NCBI RefSeq assembly: GCF_028688855.1
Contig: NZ_JAQTXI010000016.1
Location: forward strand, 8,633-72,632
Source: Neomegalonema sp.
Lineage (GTDB): Bacteria > Pseudomonadota > Alphaproteobacteria > Rhodobacterales > Rhodobacteraceae
Length of the DNA: 64,000 bases
Reading direction: 5' to 3'
Shown here one piece after another: positions 20,416 to 28,580 of this stretch (within the stretch, counting starts at the first letter, position 1; each line of letters opens with the position of its first letter). The position numbers and the translations under genes are program-made. The notes under the pieces are model-generated. The model was not told the DNA's origin and made no database searches. It saw nothing but the letters and a program-made list of their open reading frames with translations.

Positions 20416-21369
20416 ATGAACACCTGGCGCGCCCTTGCTGCGGCTGCTTTCATGACCTTCGCCTCGACCGGCGCCTCCAGCGCCACCGTGCTGGACTTCG
20501 ACAGCCTCTTCGGCGGCCTGCTCGGCTCCTCCTCGTCGAGCTCCTCCTCCTCGAGCTCCTCGTCCAGCTCCTCGAGCTCCTCGGGCGGCCATTCCTCCTC
20601 GAGCTCCTCGGGCGGCGCCTCGATCGTCAGCAGCTTCACCCTCCAGGACACCTACTGGGGCCCCGCCGCGCCCTATCAGCGCAACGCCGACGTCTACGGC
20701 GGCTCGACCTACAGCATCGACTCGCTGAAGGCCACCCGCGCCTCGGACGGCATGCTGAGCATCAGCATCAAGACCGCCTTCGCCGGCCGCGCCAACAGCT
20801 CCATCGGCTACGGCGACCTGCTCTTCGGCGCGCCCCAGACCGTCGGCCAGAACGAGAAGATGACCGGATGGAGCTACGCCCTCGACATCGAGCCCAATCC
20901 GAGCGGAACCTCGGGCACGGTGCGCTTCCTGAAGATCACCGACGCCAACCTCGGCGTGGGCAGCAACCGCAGCACGGTCTATGACCAGATCGACAATTAC
21001 CGCAACGTCGAGGTCCTCGGCACCGGCACCTGGTCTTCGGTGCTCGGCGACTCGCTGACCTTCTCCTTCAACGACGGCGGCATCCTCGGAGACGCCTTCC
21101 AGACCCAGTGGACCCAGACCTGCGGCAACGACGTGATCAACGGCACGGTGCAGCTGCCCTTCCCGACCAGCTCCTCGTCGTCCTCCTCGTCCTCCAGCTC
21201 CTCGTCGTCGTCGTCCTCTTCCTCCTCGTCGTCGTCGTCGTCCTCCAGCAGCTCCTCGAGCTCCTCGAGCAGCAGCTCGGGCGGTCAGGTTCCGGTTCCC
21301 GGCGGGCTCGGCTTCATCTTCGCGGCCCTCGGCGCGCTGATCTTCCGCCGCCAGACCTTCCTCGCCTGA
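20416..21369 (+). CDS. Secreted surface protein with poly-Ser spacers and PEP-CTERM-like tail (paralogue 1)
   Basis: A 317-residue exported protein. A signal peptide (cut near ASSA, residue 23) is followed by a 19-Ser run (38-56) and a second Ser stretch (60-65). Then comes a compact domain (about 68-250) with QDTYWGP, FAGRANSSIGYGDLL and WTQTCGNDVINGTV. A run of 37 Ser (252-288) leads to GGQVPVPGG, a hydrophobic helix and an RRQ end, the layout of PEP-CTERM/VPxPA sorting signals recognised by exosortases. No exosortase is in the window. The start has a GGGAGATGACAAG leader shared with paralogue 2. Function unknown; a surface or matrix role is inferred. Confidence 0.82.
   Translation: MNTWRALAAAAFMTFASTGASSATVLDFDSLFGGLLGSSSSSSSSSSSSSSSSSSSGGHSSSSSSGGASIVSSFTLQDTYWGPAAPYQRNADVYGGSTYSIDSLKATRASDGMLSISIKTAFAGRANSSIGYGDLLFGAPQTVGQNEKMTGWSYALDIEPNPSGTSGTVRFLKITDANLGVGSNRSTVYDQIDNYRNVEVLGTGTWSSVLGDSLTFSFNDGGILGDAFQTQWTQTCGNDVINGTVQLPFPTSSSSSSSSSSSSSSSSSSSSSSSSSSSSSSSSSSSSSGGQVPVPGGLGFIFAALGALIFRRQTFLA
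20527..20610 (+). repeat. N-terminal poly-serine coding tract, paralogue 1
   Basis: Nineteen consecutive serine codons, a GGH break and six more serine codons. TCC, TCG and AGC are mixed, so this is not a pure trinucleotide microsatellite. Confidence 0.9.
21169..21279 (+). repeat. C-terminal poly-serine coding tract, paralogue 1
   Basis: Thirty-seven consecutive serine codons, using TCC, TCG, AGC and one TCT, just before the sorting tail. It would form a flexible spacer between the folded domain and the membrane anchor. Confidence 0.9.
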
Positions 21370-21404
21370 CCGGCGCGGCCTTCCTTCTCCCCGATCTCCC
21401 GCCG

Positions 21405-21426
21405 GGCCGCCTCGCAAGAGGCGGCC
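21405..21426 (+). terminator. terminator after surface-protein gene 1
   Basis: Arms GGCCGCCTC/GAGGCGGCC (9 bp, perfect) close a stable GCAA tetraloop, followed by TTGCGGCTTTTG. It separates transcription of the two paralogues. Confidence 0.75.
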
Positions 21427-21594
21427 TTGCGGCTTTTGCGGATCGTTAACGCTCCTTCTTACCCCTCCATTAGGGGATCCCGCCGATACTCCTTGCGGAC
21501 AGGCCCGGGCCGGAGGCGAAAGACGCGCTCCGCTCCGGCCCCATCCGGAGAATTCGCAGCGCCCCGAACGGCGCCCGTCGCGGGAGATGACGAG

Positions 21595-22587
21595 ATGAAG
21601 ACCTGGCGCGCGCTTGGTGCGGCTGCTTTCGCCGTGTTTCTGGGAGCGGTTCCCGCTCAGGCCACCCTTCTCGATCTGGGAGGGATGTTCGGCGGGATGT
21701 TCGGCCATCCGGCGGGCGGCTCGGGCTCCTCTTCGGGCGGCTCGACGAGCTCCTCTTCGGGCGGCTCGACGGGCTCCTCCTCGGGCGGCTCGACGACCAA
21801 TCTGGACGTGGTGAGCAGCTTCACCCTCCAGGACACCTACTGGGGCCCCGCCGCTCCGCGTCAGCGCAACGCCGACATCTACGGCGGCGCGAATTACGAG
21901 ATCGATTCGCTGACCGCCACCCGCGCCGAGAACGGCATGCTGAGCATCAGCGTCTCGACGGCCTTCGCGGGCCGCGCCAACAGCTCCATCGGCTACGGCG
22001 ACCTGCTCTTCGGCGCGCCCCAGAGCGTCGGCCAGACCGAAAAGATGACCGGATGGAGCTACGCCCTCGACATCGAAGCCAATCCGGGCGGGACTTCGGG
22101 CACGGTGCGCTTCCTGAAGATCACCGACGCCAATCTGGGCACGGGCAGCGTCCGGACGGGCGTCTACGACGAGGTCGCCAATTATCACGGCGTCGAGGTG
22201 CTGGGCTCGGGCGCCTGGACCTCGGTGCTCGGCGACTCGCTGACCTTCTCCTTCGACGACGGCGGCGTGCTCGGCGAACGCTTCCAGACCCAGTGGACCC
22301 AGACCTGCGGCAACGACGTCATCAACGGAACGGTCTATCTGCCCTTCCCGAACGGCTCCTCGTCGTCGTCCTCCTCCTCGTCCTCGTCGTCGTCCTCTTC
22401 GGGCGGCAATTCCTCGTCCTCCTCGAGCGGGAACTCCTCTTCGGGCGGCAATTCCTCGTCCTCTTCGAGCGGCAATTCCTCGTCCTCCTCCTCGGGCGGA
22501 CAGGTTCCGGTCCCCGGCGGACTGGCCTTCCTCGCGGTGGCGGCGGGAGCTCTGGCCCTGCGCGGACGCCGGAAGCGCGCCGCCTGA
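21595..22587 (+). CDS. Secreted surface protein with Ser-rich spacers and PEP-CTERM-like tail (paralogue 2)
   Basis: A 330-residue paralogue of the preceding gene. The signal peptide (MKTWRALGAAAFAVF, cut near AQA) is followed by Gly/Ser/Thr repeats (41-67). The middle domain (about 70-252) is about four-fifths identical to paralogue 1 and keeps QDTYWGPAAP and WTQTCGNDVINGTV. The spacer (255-300) is serine broken by GGN and GN instead of pure serine. The tail GGQVPVPGGLAFL, hydrophobic helix and RGRRKR end is a clearer sorting signal than in paralogue 1. The leader around the start is nearly identical to that of gene 1, so the pair arose by tandem duplication. Confidence 0.83.
   Translation: MKTWRALGAAAFAVFLGAVPAQATLLDLGGMFGGMFGHPAGGSGSSSGGSTSSSSGGSTGSSSGGSTTNLDVVSSFTLQDTYWGPAAPRQRNADIYGGANYEIDSLTATRAENGMLSISVSTAFAGRANSSIGYGDLLFGAPQSVGQTEKMTGWSYALDIEANPGGTSGTVRFLKITDANLGTGSVRTGVYDEVANYHGVEVLGSGAWTSVLGDSLTFSFDDGGVLGERFQTQWTQTCGNDVINGTVYLPFPNGSSSSSSSSSSSSSSSGGNSSSSSSGNSSSGGNSSSSSSGNSSSSSSGGQVPVPGGLAFLAVAAGALALRGRRKRAA
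21715..21795 (+). repeat. Gly-Ser-Thr coding repeats, paralogue 2
   Basis: Three related in-frame units encoding GSSSGGST-like blocks follow the signal peptide. They replace the pure serine run found at the same place in paralogue 1. Confidence 0.8.
22357..22494 (+). repeat. Ser-rich coding tract, paralogue 2
   Basis: This encodes residues 255-300, runs of serine interrupted by GGN and GN. The repeated DNA unit around GGCAATTCCTCGTCC suggests growth by local duplication. Confidence 0.85.
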
Positions 22588-22618
22588 GGCTTGCGCCTCC
22601 CTCATGACCCGAAAACCG

Positions 22619-22644
22619 GAGGGCCGCCCCCAGGGGCGGCCCTC
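22619..22644 (+). terminator. terminator after surface-protein gene 2
   Basis: A perfect 12-bp stem (GAGGGCCGCCCC/GGGGCGGCCCTC) lies between the convergent surface-protein and bpt genes and can serve both strands. Confidence 0.7.
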
Positions 22645-22676
22645 TCGACGTTCCGGAGGCTGAAAGGGCGGAAGGA

Positions 22677-23414
22677 TCAGGGCGTCGCGGGCGGGCTCCA
22701 GGGCCGCCAGCCGAAGGGCGTCAGCAGCTCCAGCGGCTGATAGGCGGTCTTGTAGGCCATCTTCCGGCTGCCCTCGATCCAGTAGCCGAGATAGACATGC
22801 TCCAGACCCTCCTCTCCGGCGAGCCGGATGTGGTCGAGCACCGCATAGGCGCCGAGGCTGGCCTCGGGGCGGTCGGGATCATAGAAGCTGTAGACCATCG
22901 AGAGCCCGTCCGCCAGGCCGTCGGTCAGACAGGCGGCCAGAAGGGATCCGTCCTCGGGATCGCGATACTCCACCACGCGGGTGCGCACGGTGGTGTCCTC
23001 GATCATGGCGGCGAATTCGTAGTCGTCCATGTCGGCCATGGCGCCGTCGCCGTGGCGGGCCTGGAGATAGCGCCGGAAAAGCTCGAACTGCTCCTCGGTG
23101 GCGCGCGGCGGACGGCTCTCGCGCAGGAATTTCGAATTGCGGTTGAGAATCTTGCGCTGGGTCCGGGTGGGCTCGAAGCGCGCCACCGGCACCCGCACCG
23201 AAACGCAGGCGTCGCATCCGGCGCATTGCGGCTTGTAGGCGACCTTCTGGCTGCGCCGGAATCCGTTGAGCGACAATTCGTCGTTCAGGATGGGCGCGGA
23301 CTCGCCATGCAGCGGCGTGAACACCTTCCGCTCCAGCCGACCCGCCAGATAGGGGCAGGGCTGGGGCTCGGTCACATAGAACCGGGGCCGAGGCAGGCCG
23401 AAATGCTGCGTCAT
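22677..23414 (-). CDS. bpt: Aspartate/glutamate leucyltransferase Bpt
   Basis: A 245-residue aminoacyl-tRNA-protein transferase of the ATE/Bpt family. Bacterial Bpt transfers leucine to N-terminal Asp or Glu, marking proteins for ClpAP in the N-degron pathway. Conserved features are CPYLAGRLERKVFTPL, the cysteine cluster CAGCDACVSVRVP near residue 65, and HVYLGYWIEGSRKMAYK near the end. The length is normal. In the 163-bp gap to ppk2 an imperfect hairpin (about 23436-23467) is visible. Confidence 0.94.
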   Translation of the reverse strand: MTQHFGLPRPRFYVTEPQPCPYLAGRLERKVFTPLHGESAPILNDELSLNGFRRSQKVAYKPQCAGCDACVSVRVPVARFEPTRTQRKILNRNSKFLRESRPPRATEEQFELFRRYLQARHGDGAMADMDDYEFAAMIEDTTVRTRVVEYRDPEDGSLLAACLTDGLADGLSMVYSFYDPDRPEASLGAYAVLDHIRLAGEEGLEHVYLGYWIEGSRKMAYKTAYQPLELLTPFGWRPWSPPATP

Positions 23415-23577
23415 CTTCGTCCCTCCGCCGCCCGGAACGGGCGAGGCAGCAAGCCCGTCCGGGCTCCAGGCTTTTCATGAAGAGGATATGACAGACTCCC
23501 CTCCCTCGCCAAGAGCCTCGACGCGCCCGCCCGAGATCCGGAGAGGGCGCGGACGGGCGCCCCCTCCTCGCCGGGAT

Positions 23578-24513
23578 TCAGGGCGCCGGATGGGCGATGA
23601 GGCGCGGATCGGCCTCGCCGACGACCGCGGCGTCCTTGTTCCCGTAGGGCAGCCCCGAGAGCAGCGTCCGGATGATCTGGAGCCGCGCCCGGCGCTGGTC
23701 CTCGGCGTTCACGACCCACCAGGGCGCCAGCGGCGGACGATGGGTCCGGCGGAGCATCTCCTCGGCGGCGCGGGTGGTGTCGTCCCATTTCGAGAGGCCG
23801 CCCACATCCACCGGCGACAGCTTCCACTGCTTGAGCGGATCGCTCTCGCGCTCCAGGAAGCGCTGGAGCTGGGCGGCGCGGCTCATGGTCAGCCAGAACT
23901 TGAAGAGGATCATCCCGTCTTCGGTCAGCATGCGCTCGAAGCCGGGGACGGCCCTCAGGAAGGCCTCCGTCTGTTCGGGCGTGCAGAAGCCCATGACCGG
24001 CTCGACCACCCCGCGGTTATACCAGGAGCGGTCGAAGAGCGCGATCTCGCCCCGGCCCGGCAGATGCTCGACGTAGCGCTGGAAATACCATTGCCCCGCC
24101 TCGCGCTCGGTGGGCCTGGAGAGCGCGACCACCGGAGCCCCGCGCGGATTGAGGTTCTGCGCCACCGCGCCGATGGATCCGCCCTTGCCCGCGCTGTCGC
24201 GGCCCTCGAAGATCACGCAGATCCGCGCGCCCGAGCTGCGCGCCCAGGCCTGCATCTTCACGAGCTCGATCTGGAGGGGCTCCAGTTCGGCTTCGTAGTC
24301 CTTCTTCTTCATCTCCTCGCGCCAGGGATAGGCCGGATCGAGGATCTGGCCCTTCGCGGCGCTCCGGACGAGGTTGCGGATCTCTTCGGGCGCCTCCTCC
24401 TCGAAATGGCGGGTTATGGCGCCGTCAAACGGCTTTGCGGTCGGGGCGGCCGAAGGCGGCGGCGCCGTCTGCTCCGGAGCCTTCTCCGCTTTCCTGTCCT
24501 TTTTCCCGCCCAT
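23578..24513 (-). CDS. ppk2: Polyphosphate kinase 2
   Basis: A 311-residue PPK2, which moves phosphate between polyphosphate and nucleoside phosphates. The Walker A loop [10 protein letters not shown] is near residue 103, the lid region and [13 protein letters not shown] follow, and the Walker B segment is [11 protein letters not shown]. Later motifs [13 protein letters not shown] and [11 protein letters not shown] fit the single-domain type. I chose the ATG at 24513 because [18 protein letters not shown], before the next methionine, looks genuine. This start lies 89 bp inside the end of metA, so the two genes overlap in different frames. Whether it prefers ADP or GDP cannot be told from sequence. 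Confidence 0.92.
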   Translation of the reverse strand: MGGKKDRKAEKAPEQTAPPPSAAPTAKPFDGAITRHFEEEAPEEIRNLVRSAAKGQILDPAYPWREEMKKKDYEAELEPLQIELVKMQAWARSSGARICVIFEGRDSAGKGGSIGAVAQNLNPRGAPVVALSRPTEREAGQWYFQRYVEHLPGRGEIALFDRSWYNRGVVEPVMGFCTPEQTEAFLRAVPGFERMLTEDGMILFKFWLTMSRAAQLQRFLERESDPLKQWKLSPVDVGGLSKWDDTTRAAEEMLRRTHRPPLAPWWVVNAEDQRRARLQIIRTLLSGLPYGNKDAAVVGEADPRLIAHPAP

Positions 24514-25444
24514 GGTAATCCTCCGGATTCCGGCCGATCTTCGACAGATCGAACCAGGTGGTCTGATAGACTTCGTTGATCCAGTTGCCGAAGAGCAGAT
24601 GCGCATGGCTGCGCCAGCGGTTCTTCGGTTCGCGGGAGGGATCGTCGCCCGGGAAGTAGTTGGCGGGCACGGCGATCCGCTCGCCGCGCTCGACGTCGCG
24701 ACGATATTCCTCCGCCAGAGAGTTCGAATCATATTCGATGTGGTTGAACATGTAGAGCCGCCGGAGACGCGGCTCCTCCAGCATGCAGAGCCCGGCCTCG
24801 TCCGAATCCATCAGCACGCGCAGATCCTCCCCGAGGGGCAGATCCTCCTTGCGGACCTCCGTCCAGCGCGAGACGGGGATGGAGAAATCGTCCGAGAAGC
24901 CCCGCAGATAATGCGAGGAAGGCGCGAGATTGCGGTGGTCGTAGACGCCGAAGGCCTTTTGCGGCAGCTCGTGCTTGGGCGTCCCGTGGAAATGGCGCAG
25001 CGCCGCCTGAGCCCCCCAGCAGATGCTGAACAGCGAATGCACGTTCTTGCGCGACCATTCGAAGATCCGCTCCAGTTCGGGCCAGTAGGAGACTTCCTCG
25101 AAGGGCATGGTCTCGACGGGCGCGCCCGTGACGATCAGGCCGTCGAACTTGCGCTCCTGCAGCTCCGACCAGGGCTGGTAGAAATTGAGCATGTGCTCGG
25201 CCGAGACGTTGCGCGGCGCATAGCCGTCCACGCTCATCAGGGTCATGTCGATCTGGAGCGGGCTGGAGCCCACCAGACGCGCGAACTGGGTCTCGGTGCG
25301 GATCTTGTTGGGCATGAGGTTCAGCAGCGCGATCTGGAGCGGCCGGATGTCCTGACGCCCTGCGGAATCCTCGGTCATGACCATCACGCCCTCGCGCTCC
25401 AGCACGTCGCGGGCGGGGAGATGGGCGGGAATCCTGATGGGCAT
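24425..25444 (-). CDS. metA: Homoserine O-acyltransferase MetA (predicted acetyl-CoA type)
   Basis: A 339-residue MetA that acylates homoserine in methionine synthesis. Numbering matches E. coli: the nucleophile Cys142 is in [10 protein letters not shown], and His235 and Glu237 are in FNHIEYD. Residue 111 is glutamate (TGAPVET); in this family Glu111 favours acetyl-CoA and Gly111 succinyl-CoA, so this is probably a homoserine O-acetyltransferase. The usual end is near residue 305; 35 extra residues (after DLSKIG) run over the start of ppk2. A minus-strand promoter (TTGCCG, 16 bp, TACATC) is predicted upstream. Confidence 0.94.
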   Translation of the reverse strand: MPIRIPAHLPARDVLEREGVMVMTEDSAGRQDIRPLQIALLNLMPNKIRTETQFARLVGSSPLQIDMTLMSVDGYAPRNVSAEHMLNFYQPWSELQERKFDGLIVTGAPVETMPFEEVSYWPELERIFEWSRKNVHSLFSICWGAQAALRHFHGTPKHELPQKAFGVYDHRNLAPSSHYLRGFSDDFSIPVSRWTEVRKEDLPLGEDLRVLMDSDEAGLCMLEEPRLRRLYMFNHIEYDSNSLAEEYRRDVERGERIAVPANYFPGDDPSREPKNRWRSHAHLLFGNWINEVYQTTWFDLSKIGRNPEDYHGREKGQESGEGSGADGAAAFGRPDRKAV

Positions 25445-25457
25445 GACGAAACTCCAG

Positions 25458-25474
25458 GCCCCGGCTCCCGGGGC
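25458..25474 (-). promoter_or_regulatory. hairpin in the metA leader
   Basis: A perfect 7-bp GC stem with a 3-nt loop (GCCCCGG, GAG, CCGGGGC on the minus strand) ends 13 bases before the metA start codon, close to the ribosome binding site. It could influence translation. I could not match the leader to a known SAM riboswitch. Confidence 0.4.
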
Positions 25475-25543
25475 GCGACGGCGATGAAGAGGATGAAGGC
25501 CGCGCAGGACGTCGCCGAAGCGAAGGCGCGGGCCTCCCCGAAA

Positions 25544-25571
25544 GATGTAGCGGAACCACGGGCGGCGGCAA
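25544..25571 (-). promoter_or_regulatory. putative metA promoter
   Basis: On the minus strand TTGCCG (25571-25566) and TACATC (25549-25544) are 16 bp apart. The transcript would have a leader of roughly 95 bases before metA. Confidence 0.4.
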
Positions 25572-25628
25572 GAGGGCGCTTTCCCGCCCCCTCCCCGCTC
25601 CGGCGTCGCGCCCTTCGCCCCGGAGCCC

Positions 25629-26513
25629 TCAGGCGGAGGCCTTCTCCCGCGTAAGGCGGCGGTCGATCGCGAGGGCCATCAGCTCGGAGAAATCCTGCTC
25701 GTCGCGCAGCGCCGCGACCTCCTCGGCCTCGACCTGATAGCCCCAGCGGTCGGCGATGGCCTGATAGCGCGGAATCCGCCGCCGCAGGAGCTGGCGGAAG
25801 CCCCAGCGGATGAAATCGTCGGGATCCACCTCGGAATCCTCGGCCAGACCCGCCTCGGCCTTGAACTCGGCCCATTTGGCCTTGAGGAAATTCTCTTCGT
25901 AATACATGGGTTTGGGGGCTCTGGCGAAGCGGCGGGCGAGCTCCTCCTCATGGCTTTCGTCGCCCCGGATGTAGAGCAGCGCCCCCACCCGCGCGAGCGA
26001 CTGCAGCACGGCGTCATGAGGCGCCTCGGGCTCGACCACCTCGCAGAGGCTGCCGCTGGCGTCGACGACCATGTGGTCGTAGCCGTAGACGTCGCGCGCC
26101 GGGACGATCAGCGCCTCGGCGTCCATCATCGAGCCGATCTCCGCCGAGCGGTGCTGACGCTGGCGATGCAGATATTCCGCGAAGGCCAGACCGCCCTTCT
26201 CGGGATCTCCCGGCTTGCCCAGCCAGGCCGAGAGCGCTGAAAGGTCGTCGAAGGTGATGTTGGCGGCCACGCGGATCGAATCGGTCATCAGCAGAGGCCG
26301 CAGCCGCCGCAGCCCCATGACCTGGCGCTTGAGATCCTCGTTGATCGCCTCGCGCAGATAATGGGCGCCGATCCGGTGGTCGGCCGAATAATGACGCCAG
26401 CCCGATTCGCGCAGCAGCGTCGAGAGGCGCGTCTTGCCCACTCCCGACATGCCGAACAGGGTCACGGCCTTCCGCCGAACCGCCCGAAAGGCGGCGCCAT
26501 CCGCAAAGAACAC
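25629..26513 (-). CDS. Predicted P-loop ATPase of unknown role
   Basis: A 294-residue protein with a nucleotide-binding loop [11 protein letters not shown] near residue 21. DHRIGAHYL and [15 protein letters not shown] (a possible Walker B) follow. The rest is charged and helical, with no membrane segment. It resembles ATPases annotated without function in Rhodobacterales and also slightly resembles nucleoside kinases. The start is a GTG at 26513; no in-frame ATG precedes the P-loop. It is 184 bp upstream of metA on the same strand and divergent from ppa. Confidence 0.75.
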   Translation of the reverse strand: MFFADGAAFRAVRRKAVTLFGMSGVGKTRLSTLLRESGWRHYSADHRIGAHYLREAINEDLKRQVMGLRRLRPLLMTDSIRVAANITFDDLSALSAWLGKPGDPEKGGLAFAEYLHRQRQHRSAEIGSMMDAEALIVPARDVYGYDHMVVDASGSLCEVVEPEAPHDAVLQSLARVGALLYIRGDESHEEELARRFARAPKPMYYEENFLKAKWAEFKAEAGLAEDSEVDPDDFIRWGFRQLLRRRIPRYQAIADRWGYQVEAEEVAALRDEQDFSELMALAIDRRLTREKASA

Positions 26514-26744
26514 AGCTCATCTCGCTCGATTGGGGCTTGAAACGCGCCAAGGCTTAGCCGAAAAGTCGCCCGACCGCCAAGCCTCGCCGCGCCTGAGCAA
26601 GATTCTGTCGCAGACAGGAATCCAGCGCGACGGAGGCGGGGCGGACGCAAAGCCGCCTTCATCGCCGAGGGCGACGCGTCGCGATCCCGGATCCCCCGGC
26701 TCCGCGCCCGCCGCTCCGGCCTCGCAGAAAGCCAGGGAGCAACC

Positions 26745-27287
26745 ATGGACATCTCCAGGATTCCGGCGGGCAAGAATCCGCCCTCCGACGTGAACGTCGT
26801 CATCGAGATCCCCGGCGGCGCGAACGGCGGCGCCCCGGTGAAATACGAGATCGACAAGGATTCCGGAGCGGTCTTCGTGGACCGCATCGTCAACACGGCG
26901 ATGTTCTATCCGGCCAATTACGGCTTCATCCCCAACACCCTCGGCGACGACGGCGACCCCGTGGACGTGCTGGTGCGCACCCAGGTGACGCTCGCGCCGG
27001 GCTCGGTGATCCGCTGCCGCCCCATCGGCGTGCTGCGCATGGAGGACGAAGGCGGCGGCGACGAGAAGATCCTCGCGGTGCCGGTCGAGAAGATCGACCC
27101 CTTCCAGGCCGACGTCGAGGATCTCGACGACGTGCCCCGGATCGAGCTGGATCGAATCAGGCATTTCTTCGAAAGCTACAAGGCCCTCGAGAAGGGCAAA
27201 TGGGTGAAGGTCTCGGGTTGGGGCGACAAGGACGCCGCCGAGGAGATCATCGCCCGCGGCGTGGCGGCCGTCTCTCAAAAGGCGTGA
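26745..27287 (+). CDS. ppa: Inorganic pyrophosphatase
   Basis: A 180-residue family I soluble pyrophosphatase, which splits pyrophosphate and pulls biosynthetic reactions forward. Active-site features are KYEIDKDSG, the signature [10 protein letters not shown] and [19 protein letters not shown], then [10 protein letters not shown] near the end. The length is typical of the hexameric bacterial enzyme. A GGGAG site stands 6 bp before the ATG. A GC-rich hairpin at 27321-27359 probably ends the transcript. Polyphosphate kinase lies nearby, but on the other strand. Confidence 0.96.
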   Translation: MDISRIPAGKNPPSDVNVVIEIPGGANGGAPVKYEIDKDSGAVFVDRIVNTAMFYPANYGFIPNTLGDDGDPVDVLVRTQVTLAPGSVIRCRPIGVLRMEDEGGGDEKILAVPVEKIDPFQADVEDLDDVPRIELDRIRHFFESYKALEKGKWVKVSGWGDKDAAEEIIARGVAAVSQKA

Positions 27288-27320
27288 GTCGGGCCGAAGC
27301 GCCGCATTTCCCGTAAGGAT

Positions 27321-27359
27321 CCCGGGGGTTCTGTTCCCATTGCGAACTTCTCCCCCGGG
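27321..27359 (+). terminator. hairpin downstream of ppa
   Basis: Arms CCCGGGGG and CCCCCGGG (8 bp, perfect) with an additional GTTC/GAAC pairing inside. There is no T-tract. The remaining gap to the SPOR gene is AT-rich and should contain its promoter. Confidence 0.5.
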
Positions 27360-27574
27360 CGATTGCGCCGGAAATATGTCTCAGATCAATCAAACTTGCG
27401 GCGGTTAAGGTTTAAATTTCCTTGGAAGTTTGTTTGTTCAACGTTATCCTCCCCCCGCGCCGCACATGGAGCGATCCTGTCGAAAACTCCGCGTGCGGCG
27501 CGTCGCTTCGCGTCGGGCGTCGAGCAGAACAACGCGCGCGATGGCGGCTCTGAATAACGCATGAGGAGAACATC

Positions 27575-28480
27575 ATGTCGAGGCAGGCACGAATCCGCGC
27601 GACGAGCGTCGCGGCTCTGGCTCTCGTCGTCGCCGGACCGGCGGCCGCTCAGGGCTACTACGGCGCTCAGAACTACGGCCAGGCCTACGGCGCGCCCTAC
27701 GCCGCCGCCCCGGCCCCCGCTCAGGTCGGCCAGGTGGTCAGCGTGAGCGAGCCCTACTACCTGGATCAGGCCCAGACGGCCCAGCCCGTCCCGGCCTCGA
27801 CCCCGACCTACAGCTACGCCCAGCCCTCGGGCTCGAGCACCTATCTCGGCGGCGCCTACGACTACTCCGCCAGCGCGAACGCCTACGCCCAGCCGAGCTA
27901 CGACTACGGCTCGTCCTCGAGCTACGCCCAGCCGTCGGCCTCGACCTACAGCTACGCGCAGCCCTCGACCCCGAGCTACAGCTACACGCAGCCGGCTCCC
28001 CAGCCTGCGCCGAGCTACAGCTACACGCAGCCGGCTCCCCAGCCCGCCGCGCCGAGCTACAGCTACACGCAGCCCTCGACCTCGACCTACAGCTACGCCC
28101 AGCCGGCTCCCCAGCCCGCGCCGAGCTACAGCTACACCCAGCCGGCGCCGCAGCCCGCGCCGAGCTACAGCTACACCCAGCCCGCCGCTCCGGCGCCGAT
28201 CTACAATCCGGCTCCGGCGGCCCCGGGCTACGGCGCGGGTTCGGTCTCGGGCGCCTTCTACGTCCAGGTCGGCGCCTTCACCCGCCCGGCCAACGCCGAG
28301 CGTCTCGTGCGTCAGCTGAGCGCCTACGGCGAGCAGGCCTTCGTCGAGCCCGCCCAGGTGCGCGGCGCGACCTGGTACCGCGTCCGCGTCGGGCCGGTGC
28401 TCGACCAGGGCCAGGGCTGGGCGGCGCTGAACCGCGTGCGCGGCCTCGGCCATCGCGACGCGCGCCTCGTGCGCAGCTGA
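27575..28480 (+). CDS. Secreted SPOR-domain protein with YSYTQP repeats
   Basis: A 301-residue exported protein. The signal peptide ends near PAAAQG (residue 26). Residues 27-220 are low-complexity, rich in Tyr, Pro, Gln, Ser and Ala, with about eight units of the kind PSYSYTQPAPQPA. The last 80 residues form a SPOR domain (FYVQVGAFTRPANAERLVRQL, TWYRVRVGPV), which binds denuded septal peptidoglycan. The short motif PIYNP stands at the junction. It is just upstream of a D,D-carboxypeptidase gene, which fits a role at the division site. Alphaproteobacterial SPOR proteins at this locus are often called RlpA- or FtsN-like; I cannot be more precise. Confidence 0.85.
   Translation: MSRQARIRATSVAALALVVAGPAAAQGYYGAQNYGQAYGAPYAAAPAPAQVGQVVSVSEPYYLDQAQTAQPVPASTPTYSYAQPSGSSTYLGGAYDYSASANAYAQPSYDYGSSSSYAQPSASTYSYAQPSTPSYSYTQPAPQPAPSYSYTQPAPQPAAPSYSYTQPSTSTYSYAQPAPQPAPSYSYTQPAPQPAPSYSYTQPAAPAPIYNPAPAAPGYGAGSVSGAFYVQVGAFTRPANAERLVRQLSAYGEQAFVEPAQVRGATWYRVRVGPVLDQGQGWAALNRVRGLGHRDARLVRS
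27950..28190 (+). repeat. tandem coding repeats (YSYTQPAPQPA type)
   Basis: Units of about 33-39 bp containing AGCTACAGCTACACGCAGCC are repeated six times with small changes, in frame. Copy number is likely to vary. Confidence 0.85.
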
Positions 28481-28531
28481 GCCTGACCGCTTGACGCAGG
28501 GCGGGCTTTCCGCTCTTTCGACATGATCCAG

Positions 28532-28554
28532 CGCCGCGCCCCCCAGGCGCGGCG
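28532..28554 (+). terminator. terminator after the SPOR gene
   Basis: A perfect 9-bp stem (CGCCGCGCC/GGCGCGGCG) with a CCCCA loop is followed by TTCTTC. Confidence 0.7.
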
Positions 28555-28580
28555 TTCTTCATCTTGCGGAGACGCCCCCC

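Noticed and set aside
25445..25628. SAM-II riboswitch before metA
   Set aside because: The leader does not show the conserved pseudoknot sequence of SAM-II; only generic GC hairpins are present.
23578..27287. Polyphosphate/pyrophosphate operon
   Set aside because: ppk2 and ppa are near each other but on opposite strands, with metA and an ATPase gene between; common regulation is not shown.
27950..28190. CRISPR-like regular repeats
   Set aside because: The repeats are in frame, lack unique spacers and encode YSYTQP units of the SPOR protein.
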